Below the pieces are notes generated by a model. That model made no database searches. It saw only the letters and a program-made list of their open reading frames with translations, and was not told where the DNA came from. From the NCBI GenBank assembly GCA_964577985.1, contig CAZOAR010000055.1:1-14783 (forward strand): DNA of 14,783 nt. The letters are read 5' to 3'. The position numbers were made by a program, and so were the translations under genes. Shown here in pieces: positions 1-6,526 of the stretch. This stretch comes from CAZOAR01 sp964577985. Its GTDB lineage: Bacteria > Gemmatimonadota > CAZMKB01 > CAZNLH01. The first letter of the stretch is position 1; the number at the start of each line of letters is the position of its first letter.

Positions 1-729
1 CCCCGAGTGATCGGGACGAGTAAACGCCGTAGTAGTGGATCAGTCTCTCATAATGACCCGGGATATGGGTGGTGAGTCGTGCGATGAACTCCAGCGGAGA
101 GAGTTGTTCGAGATGTTCCCGCTTATCGTAGGCGGAGGTGTAGCGATAGGTAACCGTCTGGTTCTCTCTGTCGTAGTGGAGCCTTCGGAGTGATATGGGA
201 GCACGTGCTGCATAGCGCAGCGTGGCCCCGATGGCATCGTGGTCATCCGTGTGAAGCCTGGAGCCGATATGGACATGGAACCCGGAGTGAGGCCAGGAGA
301 GCATGTTCTCTGCGACCTCTTGTGGGATGAGTTCCTGCTCTACAAATGCCTCGAGGACCGTTCTGCGGAAGAGCTCGGCGATATCGACCGGGGAGAGGAG
401 AGAGGTAGAGCGGAAGGCGCCGTCCCGGAGAAAAAGGCCATCGGCGGCAAGGCAATGAATATGGGGGTGGTAATTGGCAGCCCTGTTGCCAAACGTTTGT
501 ATCGATGTGACGATTCCAGGTGTACCCTTGGGCTCCTGGAGTACGTGTCGGTAGAAAGACCGAATGGTCTCGGCAGCGCACCGTGCAAGGAGGCCCAGGA
601 GCTTACGATCCCACAGGAAGAAGGGACGTATTCGCTTTGGTACTGTGAGTGTGAACATCCTGTGCGCGACGGACTCGAGGAGTTCCTCGACAAGCCGGTC
701 GCTCCAGAGGGTGATCTTATTTGGTGACT
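1..729 (-). CDS. IS91-family (Y2 HUH) transposase, partial, runs off the window
   Basis: Read leftward from about 729 there is one open frame of about 242 codons with no stop, leaving the window at base 1. It carries the IS91 hallmarks: a HUH motif in HPHIHCLAADG, then WPHSGFHVHI, YAARAPISL, SAYDKREH, and the paired-tyrosine motif YYGVYSSR near the left edge. In IS91-type enzymes these tyrosines nick DNA for rolling-circle transposition. The N-terminal zinc-binding part (CPSCHQ region) is missing: the frame opens just after a TAG at 728-730 with SPNKITLWSDR. Ignoring two bases there would give HQKITLWSDR, the sequence expected for the family, so the true homology may reach 729 with a small indel. 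No normal start is visible, so this is a 5'-truncated gene, although the catalytic core is intact as far as it can be seen. Confidence 0.85.
1..729 (-). mobile_element. IS91-type element, copy 1 (5'-truncated, 3' end outside the window)
   Basis: Defined by the transposase frame. It shares long near-identical nucleotide stretches with copy 2: 266-295 matches 4190-4219 exactly over about 30 bases. The right border at about 715-735 is where the transposase frame stops and a plus-strand protein frame takes over. The terminal (ori) end is not in the window. Confidence 0.7.
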
Positions 730-965
730 ACTGGGTTTCCGCGCGGATGCCGGACAACAGTCAAATCCTCATTCCCCAGGTCCTGCTCAACATGGACAAT
801 CCGATCGCGGGTCCGATCCTGTCGATGACGTCGACTGTCTTCACACAGGAGATCCTTGTGCCAGAGTCAGCGGACACTCTGACCTATGAGATAATAGGCA
901 GGGTGGGACTCTATCTGGCGACGGTCGTCGACGAGGAGTTGTTCGACCTGACCGTGACCGAGTAG
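730..965 (+). pseudogene. 3' remnant of an unknown gene, cut by IS91 copy 1
   Basis: From the element border to a TAG at 963-965 the plus strand reads a plausible protein tail of about 78 residues (FGDYWVSARMPDN..., ...EELFDLTVTE). It is beta-rich and acidic with no obvious membrane segment. The same frame continues leftward only into antisense of the transposase, so the native 5' part has been lost. I do not recognise the family. An exported protein would suit the style, but this is a guess. It could also be a chance open frame, since it is short. Confidence 0.4.
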
Positions 966-1049
966 TATCGATTCCTCTTCTCTCACTTCAAGACGTCCCG
1001 CGGCGCCATCTGCCTGACCGTTCCCGGGGGCGATCCGCGTGGCCGCGCT

Positions 1050-2120
1050 TTACGCTCGCCCGGGACTTCGATGAAATATGAGTCCTGAAGCGATATCCCA
1101 GAGTGCCGGAAGAGCCCAGGCGAAGGCCCAGGCGATGAGTGCGGAATAGACAGCTCCCCAGTAGAAGTTGAATGGCAGGCCGGCAACGGTGAAGAAGGCC
1201 ATGTAGAAGAAGAGGCTCAACCGAGCCTGCTCCGTGCGCTCTTCCTGATTCGCGATGGCCCCATAGAGCGCCATCGGAATGATCAATGCCCGCGCCCACA
1301 ACGGCAGAAAACCCGCGAAGGGGTTCATCCTGGTCGTCTCGACCAGGAACGCCGGTCCACCCAACGCCAGCCAGCTTCGCGTAACTGCGTGATCGGCTTC
1401 CGTGAGACTCGAATGCACAAAGTAGTAGTGCGTGGCGTAGTAAACGGCATAGAGTACCAGGCCGACCGCCCATATTCTGACCTCACCCGAGTCCCGTCTG
1501 CGAAATGCTGTTATCACCGCGGCCAGAACATAGAAAATGGCGAGTTCTCTCGTGAACAGGGCGAGCAGGCCGAAGAAGATCCCCAGCCTTATCCACTTGT
1601 TGGCGTAACATCCGACTGAGAGCCAGATGAACAGCCCCGCCCACACTTCGGAGAAATACTGGGCGCTGGGCACTCCGACGGCCGTCAGAGCCGAAATCGT
1701 GAGGAAGCAGCAGAAAGCGGTGAAGGCCCTGTTAAGGCCGAGACGTATCATCCATCGATACTGGAGCATGATGCTGGCGATCAGCGCCCCGATCAGGGCT
1801 GCCTGTATGATGAAGGAAGGGAGCACCGCCATCGACATCAGATGTAGAGGCGTTCGCCAGTTGAAGACGGGCATTGTGGGATAGTTCCTCGCGCGCAATT
1901 CCGAACCAAGCGCGACATAATAGTCTTCGCCCGCCTTGAGTCGGTCGACGATTGCCTGGTAGTGTTCGATGTCGTTTCGTGTCGTGAGAGGTTCGATCAG
2001 CGGGTCCGATCTGGTCTGAAGCGTAACGACCAGAAACCAGGCCGCGACAGCGAGGAAGGAGAGGGCTACTGCAAGCGATCCCCTGGTTCCAAGGGTGGAA
2101 AAACGTGTTGACGGGACCAT
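1050..2120 (-). CDS. polytopic membrane protein, GT-C glycosyltransferase-like
   Basis: A 356-residue protein, almost entirely hydrophobic, with about eight to ten predicted membrane segments starting at residues 15-35. After the first segment comes a conserved-looking external loop: GEDYY (64-68), ELRARNYPT (74-82) and FNWRTP (86-91). This pattern resembles uncharacterised membrane glycosyltransferase-like proteins using polyprenyl-linked sugars, but no catalytic residue can be assigned with certainty. The frame opens further upstream (to 2213), but ATG 2120 is preferred because AAGGAG lies six bases upstream and a consensus promoter sits at 2222-2250, so a start at 2213 would fall at the transcription start. 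It is transcribed divergently from the PrsW gene. Alternative: another polytopic protein of unknown function. Confidence 0.7.
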   Translation of the reverse strand: MVPSTRFSTLGTRGSLAVALSFLAVAAWFLVVTLQTRSDPLIEPLTTRNDIEHYQAIVDRLKAGEDYYVALGSELRARNYPTMPVFNWRTPLHLMSMAVLPSFIIQAALIGALIASIMLQYRWMIRLGLNRAFTAFCCFLTISALTAVGVPSAQYFSEVWAGLFIWLSVGCYANKWIRLGIFFGLLALFTRELAIFYVLAAVITAFRRRDSGEVRIWAVGLVLYAVYYATHYYFVHSSLTEADHAVTRSWLALGGPAFLVETTRMNPFAGFLPLWARALIIPMALYGAIANQEERTEQARLSLFFYMAFFTVAGLPFNFYWGAVYSALIAWAFAWALPALWDIASGLIFHRSPGRA

Positions 2121-2221
2121 CCTTTCTCCTTGTCGTGGATAGTTCGACCGGAAAAGACCTGTGTGACGTTCCGGAGAGTCTTGAATGCTCTCATCCCGGA
2201 ACAGCGTCGACATTGAGCGGA

Positions 2222-2250
2222 ATAATACGCGATAAGAAAAGGGGTGTCAA
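2222..2250 (-). promoter_or_regulatory. sigma-70 promoter for the membrane protein gene
   Basis: On the minus strand, GCTTGACA (-35 TTGACA at 2245-2250), 17 bp, then TATTAT (-10 at 2222-2227). Expected start near 2214, giving a leader of about 95 nt before ATG 2120. Confidence 0.75.
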
Positions 2251-2291
2251 GCGACCATATCCATAAAATCGTCGCTACGCGCATTATTCTA

Positions 2292-2320
2292 TTGGTTTTT
2301 TCAGCGGATTGATTTATCTT
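2292..2320 (+). promoter_or_regulatory. probable sigma-70 promoter for the PrsW-type gene
   Basis: TTGGTT (2292-2297), 17 bp, TATCTT (2315-2320). It is the best plus-strand match in the 304-bp divergent gap 2121-2424 and lies about 100 bp before ATG 2425. Apart from the two promoters I see no other gene or repeat in this gap. Confidence 0.5.
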
Positions 2321-2424
2321 ATTTCCCGTCGACGCGGATCAGGAGCGCGGCGACGTCACGACTCTCTGCTCCGGGAACCTCCATGTGACCTCAACGTTCT
2401 ATTGATTACGGAGATGGTTGGAGA

Positions 2425-3144
2425 ATGATAGTAGTATCGGCCTTGATTCCGGCGTTCTGCATCGCTTCGATATTCTATTTTCTCGACGATAACAGGGAAC
2501 CCATGAAAGCGGTGATATGGGCTTTCCTGCTCGGTATAGTATCCGTTTTTCTCCTGATCCCCGTCATTGTTTTCGATCCTTTCACGAAACCGGCCCAGGA
2601 CGGGGACCTCGTGAACTCCCTCGTTCTGTCGTTCTATCACGCCGGCTTTCTGGAGGAGTTATCCAAGTTCACAGTCTTCATGGTCGGCATATATGCGCAC
2701 AAGGCATTTCATGAGTGGTATGACGGCATACTCTACGGGGTAATGATCGGTCTCGGGTTCGCCTTCTTCGAAAACGTAGAGTACTTCAGGAGGTTCCTGG
2801 AAGATATGGGCAACCAGATCATCATCGTGCGCAGCCTGCTTTCGATGCCGCTCCACGCGCTGATCGGTGGAGTGATGGGTTTCTATCTCGGAAAGGCGAG
2901 GTTTACGCCCGACAGGCGAAAGGTCCCGGTCTTCATAGCGATGGGATTGCTCGTCCCGATCTTTGTGCATGGTCTCTACGACTTTGTCGCTTCCTACATG
3001 GTCTATTTGAAACTGCTGGTCTTTCCTTTCGTTGTGATCCTCTGGTCCAAGGTGCTGGAGATGAAGAGAATGGCGCAAAGCAACCAACCCTCGGTGATTT
3101 CCCGGCAGCAAGCATCCACGTGCGGGTGCCTGAAAGGAGAATGA
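2425..3144 (+). CDS. PrsW-family intramembrane metalloprotease
   Basis: A 239-residue membrane protein with the PrsW signature in order: EELSK (residues 77-81, the EExxK motif), YDGILYG (99-105), GFAFFENVEY (111-120), MPLH (141-144) and HGLYDF (182-187). The E77/E78, H144, H182 and D186 set fits the metal-ligand and catalytic residues proposed for this family, which includes Bacillus PrsW that cleaves an anti-sigma factor. Seven or eight membrane segments are expected. The C-terminal tail (after about residue 215) is short and soluble and contains CGC. The start at ATG 2425 has GGAG at 2410-2413. The stop at 3142-3144 sits just after an AAGGAG (3134-3139) that would serve the next frame, so the nucleotide transporter fragment was probably its operon partner. 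The substrate is unknown; no anti-sigma factor is visible nearby. Confidence 0.88.
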   Translation: MIVVSALIPAFCIASIFYFLDDNREPMKAVIWAFLLGIVSVFLLIPVIVFDPFTKPAQDGDLVNSLVLSFYHAGFLEELSKFTVFMVGIYAHKAFHEWYDGILYGVMIGLGFAFFENVEYFRRFLEDMGNQIIIVRSLLSMPLHALIGGVMGFYLGKARFTPDRRKVPVFIAMGLLVPIFVHGLYDFVASYMVYLKLLVFPFVVILWSKVLEMKRMAQSNQPSVISRQQASTCGCLKGE

Positions 3145-3148
3145 GGCT

Positions 3149-3463
3149 CTGGGCGACAGGAAGGCTGATCGAGCCACAGCCATAGACCGCTTTCTTAATC
3201 TCTTCGCGGATGTTCGGGCTGGAGAGTCTGGCACGGCCCTGCTGTTGACTTTCAACGTATTCCTCATTCTGACCGCGTACTATATCATGAAGCCGGTCAG
3301 AGAGGCGCTCATACTTGTCGGAGGAGGCGCCGAGCTCAAGAGCTACATGTCCGCGGGACAGACTTTTCTTCTCCTCTTTGCCGTGCCTCTGTACGCGAGG
3401 CTCGTAAGCAGCTTTTCAAGACGACGGCTGATCAACAACGTCACCGTCTTCTTCGCCGTCGGT
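3149..3463 (+). pseudogene. nucleotide transporter (TLC / Npt1-Npt2 type), N-terminal fragment only
   Basis: The frame reads FLNLFADVRAGE, then a membrane segment (ALLLTFNVFLILTAYY), then MKPVREALILVGGGAELKSY, GQTFLLLFAVPLYARL and RLINNVTVFFAV. This is the characteristic start of the TLC (ATP/ADP antiporter-like) transporters found in many FCB-type and planctomycete genomes. The protein then ends abruptly in GP-stop at 3469, at the junction with IS91 copy 2. Full-length members are over 400 residues, so about three quarters is missing. No ATG, GTG or usable TTG precedes the conserved part. TTG 3245 lies inside the first membrane segment. CTG 3149, nine bases after AAGGAG, is the best placed start. 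A lost base in ATG 3141 is the alternative. Confidence 0.65.
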
Positions 3464-3493
3464 CCATAGGAAGTCTTATAATTTCCGAATTTG

Positions 3494-3522
3494 ATTATAC
3501 CCGATGAGCGGCGAGTTGTCAA
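3494..3522 (-). promoter_or_regulatory. fully consensus sigma-70 promoter pointing out of IS91 copy 2
   Basis: Minus strand: TTGACA (3517-3522), exactly 17 bp, TATAAT (3494-3499). Expected start near 3486. No gene follows in that direction. A transcript would run antisense through the transporter fragment and the PrsW gene. The only ATG close by (3466) opens an eight-codon frame. Confidence 0.7.
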
Positions 3523-3694
3523 GCCGCACTGGGTGCAGATCCGGATATTTTCAACCGGATCGTGGTCGGTTGTTCATGTGCGGGTATCGTCAACAGGGTG
3601 GAATTGTCGGTTTCTTGCGCATTGTGGCGTACGGATTCACGGGGTGGTAGGATTGGATCCTTACCGTCCTGTTTTTTCTTTGATCCCCTGCGGC

Positions 3695-4470
3695 TCAGGC
3701 CTCCTGATCGGCAAAGGGTCCTGCGCGCGGGTCAATCTTCCTGGATTTGAGGTGAGCGAGGATCTTGTGTACAGGTTCTGATCCTGAGATGAATGAGAGG
3801 ATCTTCATCTCCGTGCCACATGTTGGGCATATGAGCGTGACGTGAAAGACGCGCTGGAGGAGTTGCTGCCATTGCCTCCTCCAGTGCGTGGGTTGTAGCT
3901 TGACCCCACTCGAGTCCGTCTCCAGTCCGGGTGTCTCTGCCCGTCGTCGTGCCCCTTGAGATCGACTTGAGTAGACACCATAGTTGCGGATCAACCGTTC
4001 GTAACGGCCCGGGATGTGGGCAGCGAGTCGTTCGATATGTTCCCGCTTGTCGTAGGCGGAGATATAGGAATAGGCGACCTTATTTCTCTTTCTGTCATAG
4101 TGGAGCCGGGAGAGTGATATGGGTGCGCGAGCGGCATACCGTGCTGTGGCCTGTAGGGAGTCGCCGTCATCGGGAAGGAGCCGGGAAGAGATATGGACAT
4201 GGAACCCGGAGTGAGGCCATGAGAGCATGCTCCGGGCGACATCTTCTGTGATGAGTTCTTCTTTGACGAAGGCCTTGAGGACTTCTCTCCGGAAGAGTTC
4301 GGCGATGTCCACGGTAGAGATAAATGAGGTAGAGTGGAATGCTCCGTCCGGGAGAAAAAGTCCATCGGCGGCAAGGCAGTGGATATGCGGATTGGTATTG
4401 GCGGTCTGGTTGCCAGAGTGGTCCAGTTCATGAATTGGGCCACTACAGTCTGGATGGAAATGACGATGCC
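3695..4470 (-). pseudogene. IS91-family transposase, decayed copy
   Basis: The conserved frame runs from GNQTANTNPHIHCLAADG (HUH region) through WPHSGFHVHI, YAARAPISL and SAYDKREH to a C-terminal zinc ribbon (CPTCGTEM) and ends at 3695. Compared with copy 1 it shows four lesions. (1) The 5' part is missing beyond about 4470. (2) A palindromic insertion of about 30 bp (4418-4443) between SIQT and GNQ shifts the frame. (3) A 9-codon deletion lies between EHIER and LAAHIPG. (4) The first residue of the paired-tyrosine motif is asparagine (RNYGVY instead of HYYGVY). Any product would lack the N-terminus and one catalytic tyrosine, so I call it inactive. An internal ATG at 4312 gives the longest stop-free piece, of 205 codons, but has no reason to be a real start. 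Confidence 0.85.
4418..4443. repeat. 26-bp imperfect palindrome inserted in the transposase gene
   Basis: The left half (4418-4430) and the reverse complement of the right half (4431-4443) match at 11 of 13 positions, and both differences are transitions. Copy 1 has only a TTT codon at the equivalent place, so this is an insertion. It adds 29 bp net and breaks the frame. Confidence 0.6.
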
Positions 4471-4484
4471 GGACAAGCCGGCAT
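4466..4484. repeat. REP-like hairpin at the right border of IS91 copy 2
   Basis: ATGCCGG, a 5-base loop, CCGGCAT: a perfect 7-bp stem. It resembles short dispersed intergenic hairpin repeats common in bacterial chromosomes. It lies at the point where similarity to copy 1 ends and the broken secreted-protein gene begins. Confidence 0.5.
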
Positions 4485-4485
4485 G

Positions 4486-4696
4486 ACAGTCTTAAAGAAT
4501 CTACTATCTACCCGGTTCCCGTTGTCGAGTTGCATTGTATAGTAGTCGAGCCTCTCCGCGTAGGAGGCCTGCGGGAGAGGGTCCGAATGGATGTCGAATA
4601 TGATCTTGATGGGCGGCTGGCCCTGGCAGTTCCCCGTGGTTACAATAGATATGACAGCAGCAAGAGCCGCGAGTGAGCCTCAGTGCGTGGGCACAT
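4486..4696 (-). pseudogene. 5' fragment of an exported-protein gene, frameshifted and truncated
   Basis: Immediately after the TolB-like gene, in the same direction, the minus strand reads LAALAAVISIVTTGNC, then QGQPPIKIIFDIHSDPLP and ASYAERLDYYTMQLDN, before running into the hairpin repeat and IS91 copy 2. The hydrophobic start followed by NC and a polar region looks like an export signal. In this frame there is no start codon after the TolB stop. ATG 4696, which overlaps the TolB gene end, opens a second frame with a basic start and LLLLSYLL, then stops. One extra base in the CTGCTG run would join the two into a single signal peptide. I infer a gene that once overlapped the TolB-like gene, then lost its frame and its 3' part. 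The family is not recognised. Confidence 0.5.
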
Positions 4697-5648
4697 CGGC
4701 GAGCCGCAGGGTCGTTCCCGCCGAATTGTCGGGCTCACCAGGGGAAGCCTCGAAGGCAATCTGTGTCCCATCAGGAGACCAGGACGGGGCGCCCGCGTAG
4801 CCGCTGTAATCCGTCACGCGAACGGACGTCCCTCCAGAGACGGGCATGATGAATATGGTTGCCAGGTCGAGTCCGCCTGCATCCGTGCTGTACACAATCC
4901 AGTCACCATCCGGTGAAAAGGAGGCATCCGTCTTATCTCCTGTTCCTGAGGTTATCTGCTCCGCGTTCGACCCATCTGTGTTGACAATCCACAGATCCCA
5001 CTTTCCGCCCGCTGATCTCTGATAGACGATACGATCACCGTGCGGCGACCAGTCGGGCTGACGGCAATCATCCGTGAGAGGGGTCAGCGCGACGTAGTCC
5101 CCTGAGCCGTCTATCCTGTATTTCATGATCACACCGTCCTCCTCCATGTCCAGAAGGTGCGATTCAAAGACCACCCACTGACCGTCCGGGGAAAACGATG
5201 GTTCGTAAGCCACGCTGCTGTCGCGTGACGTGACACGTAACTCATCGCCTGGTACTCCGATTTCGTTGATGAGATAGATCTCGTCATGCGGATCGCGCGA
5301 GGAAGAAAAGACAATCTGCCTCACCGTCGAGTTCCAGGCGGCACCCGGAAGGTCTATGTTGCCGCTTCCATCGGAGACCAGCAGCCTCGTTGCATTGGTC
5401 GCTGGGTTATAGACAAACAGGTCAGCCGGCTCGATATTATAGCCGTTCCTGAATCGAGTAAAGAGGATCTCGCTGCCATCCGGCGACCAGGCCGGGTTTT
5501 GCAGGCTGCCCGTCAAGTCTATGGAAAGCTGGCCCGTAAGGTCTGCGGGGGGCTCTTCATCGTCCGTGGGATTAGAGCAGCCGATCCACTGGAACAGCAT
5601 TCCAGCCAGAAAAACGGTCAGCATTCTCGTCGCTGCGGGGGTTCTCAT
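4680..5648 (-). CDS. TolB-like PD40 beta-propeller lipoprotein
   Basis: A 322-residue protein starting MRTPAATRMLTVFLAG with a lipobox ending in WIGC (C24), so probably lipid-anchored. An acidic linker (DDEEPP) follows, then six WD40-like PD40 blades recognisable by NPAWSPDG, GAAWN, EPSFSPDG, QPDWSPHG, DASFSPDG and APSWSPDG, each followed by a hydrophobic strand such as IVYQR or IAFEA. This is the TolB / DPP-IV-like propeller type, normally a binding scaffold. There is no hydrolase domain, so no enzymatic role is implied. The frame opens upstream to 5768, but that would overlap the haem protein gene and bury the signal peptide, so ATG 5648 is preferred despite a weak ribosome site. It lies 46 bp after the haem-binding gene and is probably co-transcribed with it. 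Confidence 0.8.
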   Translation of the reverse strand: MRTPAATRMLTVFLAGMLFQWIGCSNPTDDEEPPADLTGQLSIDLTGSLQNPAWSPDGSEILFTRFRNGYNIEPADLFVYNPATNATRLLVSDGSGNIDLPGAAWNSTVRQIVFSSSRDPHDEIYLINEIGVPGDELRVTSRDSSVAYEPSFSPDGQWVVFESHLLDMEEDGVIMKYRIDGSGDYVALTPLTDDCRQPDWSPHGDRIVYQRSAGGKWDLWIVNTDGSNAEQITSGTGDKTDASFSPDGDWIVYSTDAGGLDLATIFIMPVSGGTSVRVTDYSGYAGAPSWSPDGTQIAFEASPGEPDNSAGTTLRLADVPTH

Positions 5649-5694
5649 CCCTGTGATGCCCTTTGATGTGGTTCCGTGTAGGCGAGTAGACCCG

Positions 5695-6171
5695 TCAGTC
5701 GTCGTCCGAATCGCCACCATGCTCGTGCTCTTCATCTGACTCCCCGAAAGTCCTGACCAGACCGTCAACCAGTTCCTTCCTCTCGGCTGATGTAAGACGG
5801 GCTTCAGGATGGAGCGGCAGATAGTATATCAGAGGCATCTCCTCCTCCCTGACCATCTTCGCCGCGTGGGGACCTTCGTTCCTGGCGCGGCCCCATTCGG
5901 ACACATTAAGCTCTGATCGACCCTCTTCCACATCGTGCTGGACCAGCCACGAGACGGGCGCGACCGAACTGTACCACGGCCACACGGTCGTATTGCTGTG
6001 ACAATCACCGCACGAATGAAAGAAAAGATCCCGTGTCCGGGGTGAATCCCACTCAGGTCCGGCCTTCACGGGTGGGTTGGTGTGATCCCGGCCATACGGG
6101 ACCGCCTGAATAATGACAAGAACCAGTACGATCTTCACAAGGATCCGAGGTGTATTACGACCACTGCTCAT
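5695..6171 (-). CDS. periplasmic haem-binding protein (Haem_bd family)
   Basis: A 158-residue protein with an N-terminal membrane segment (about residues 10-24), then the family pattern: WDSPRTRDLFFHSCGDCHSN with the haem c site CGDCH at 54-58, WPWYSSVAPVSW (64-75), DVEEGRSELNVSEWG (80-94) and EEEMPL (109-114), whose Met is a plausible distal ligand. Small proteins of this family carry one covalent haem and are thought to act in periplasmic electron transfer or redox sensing. The last residues are rich in Asp, Glu and His (DEEHEHGGDSDDD), which might bind metal. It is the first gene of a two-gene operon, with a consensus promoter about 110 bp upstream. Confidence 0.85.
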   Translation of the reverse strand: MSSGRNTPRILVKIVLVLVIIQAVPYGRDHTNPPVKAGPEWDSPRTRDLFFHSCGDCHSNTTVWPWYSSVAPVSWLVQHDVEEGRSELNVSEWGRARNEGPHAAKMVREEEMPLIYYLPLHPEARLTSAERKELVDGLVRTFGESDEEHEHGGDSDDD

Positions 6172-6288
6172 CCAGTCCCGCCCTCACTGTTCAAAGCTGT
6201 TGATGTCCACGTGTCGGCAGGCCGACCCTGGCGACCCGATTGTTCCGCGGTCTGGAAACGGAGAAGTTCCCCTGCCGCATCAGAAGTG

Positions 6289-6317
6289 ATGATAGCAGGA
6301 GCATGTATTGTTGTCAA
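6289..6317 (-). promoter_or_regulatory. sigma-70 promoter for the haem protein / TolB-like operon
   Basis: Minus strand: TTGACA (6312-6317), 17 bp, TATCAT (6289-6294). Start expected near 6281, about 110 nt before ATG 6171. In the rest of the 355-bp gap 6172-6526 I see no gene and no convincing terminator. Confidence 0.75.
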
Positions 6318-6526
6318 GGAGATTCCGGTGAGGTCCGGTCGACTCTTCCTCGCATGAGGCACCCCGGGCCTCCTGAAATGAGCAGGGACGGGAGATTGAG
6401 GTCCCGGCGGTGGATCAGGGTGTCAGAGCATATTGATCTCACCGGCAAGCCTGCTTCCTGCCCGCGACGTAAAGGTGGCCTGGAGAGTGCTTGTCGTGAG
6501 CGTTTAGCGCGGATGGTCGCAGGGTA

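Larger units (their letters stand above)
3461..4472 (-). mobile_element. IS91-type element, copy 2 (decayed)
   Basis: The left border is set by the break in the transporter frame near 3460. The right border is set by loss of similarity to copy 1 near 4470, where a hairpin repeat begins. It holds the transposase pseudogene, about 230 bp of 3' flank with a small inverted repeat (ATCCGG 3539-3544 / CCGGAT 3555-3560, possibly part of an ori end) and an outward promoter. Neither border was proved by an uninterrupted site, and the 3' flank could contain unrelated DNA. Confidence 0.6.

Noticed and set aside
239..727. Plus-strand frame of 162 codons
   Set aside because: Antisense of the IS91 transposase, whose frame is conserved in copy 2; the plus reading has no family-like features.
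742..757. GATGCCGGACAA shared between 745 and 4465, as a common repeat at both IS borders
   Set aside because: A 12-base match is expected several times by chance in a window of this size, and only the 4466 site forms a hairpin.
1022..1063. CCCGGG-flanked inverted repeat as terminator between 965 and 1050
   Set aside because: The loop is about 22 bases and there is no U-tract; it overlaps the end of the membrane protein gene.
988..1473. Minus-strand frame of 161 codons
   Set aside because: Out-of-frame shadow of the membrane protein gene at 1050-2120, which has the promoter, ribosome site and membrane segments.
1050..2213. Longer form of the membrane protein starting at 2213
   Set aside because: It would begin at the predicted transcription start and lacks a ribosome site; ATG 2120 has AAGGAG at proper spacing.
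4551..4580. Hairpin as terminator of the TolB-like operon
   Set aside because: The stem is interrupted, no U-tract follows, and it lies inside the broken secreted-protein frame.
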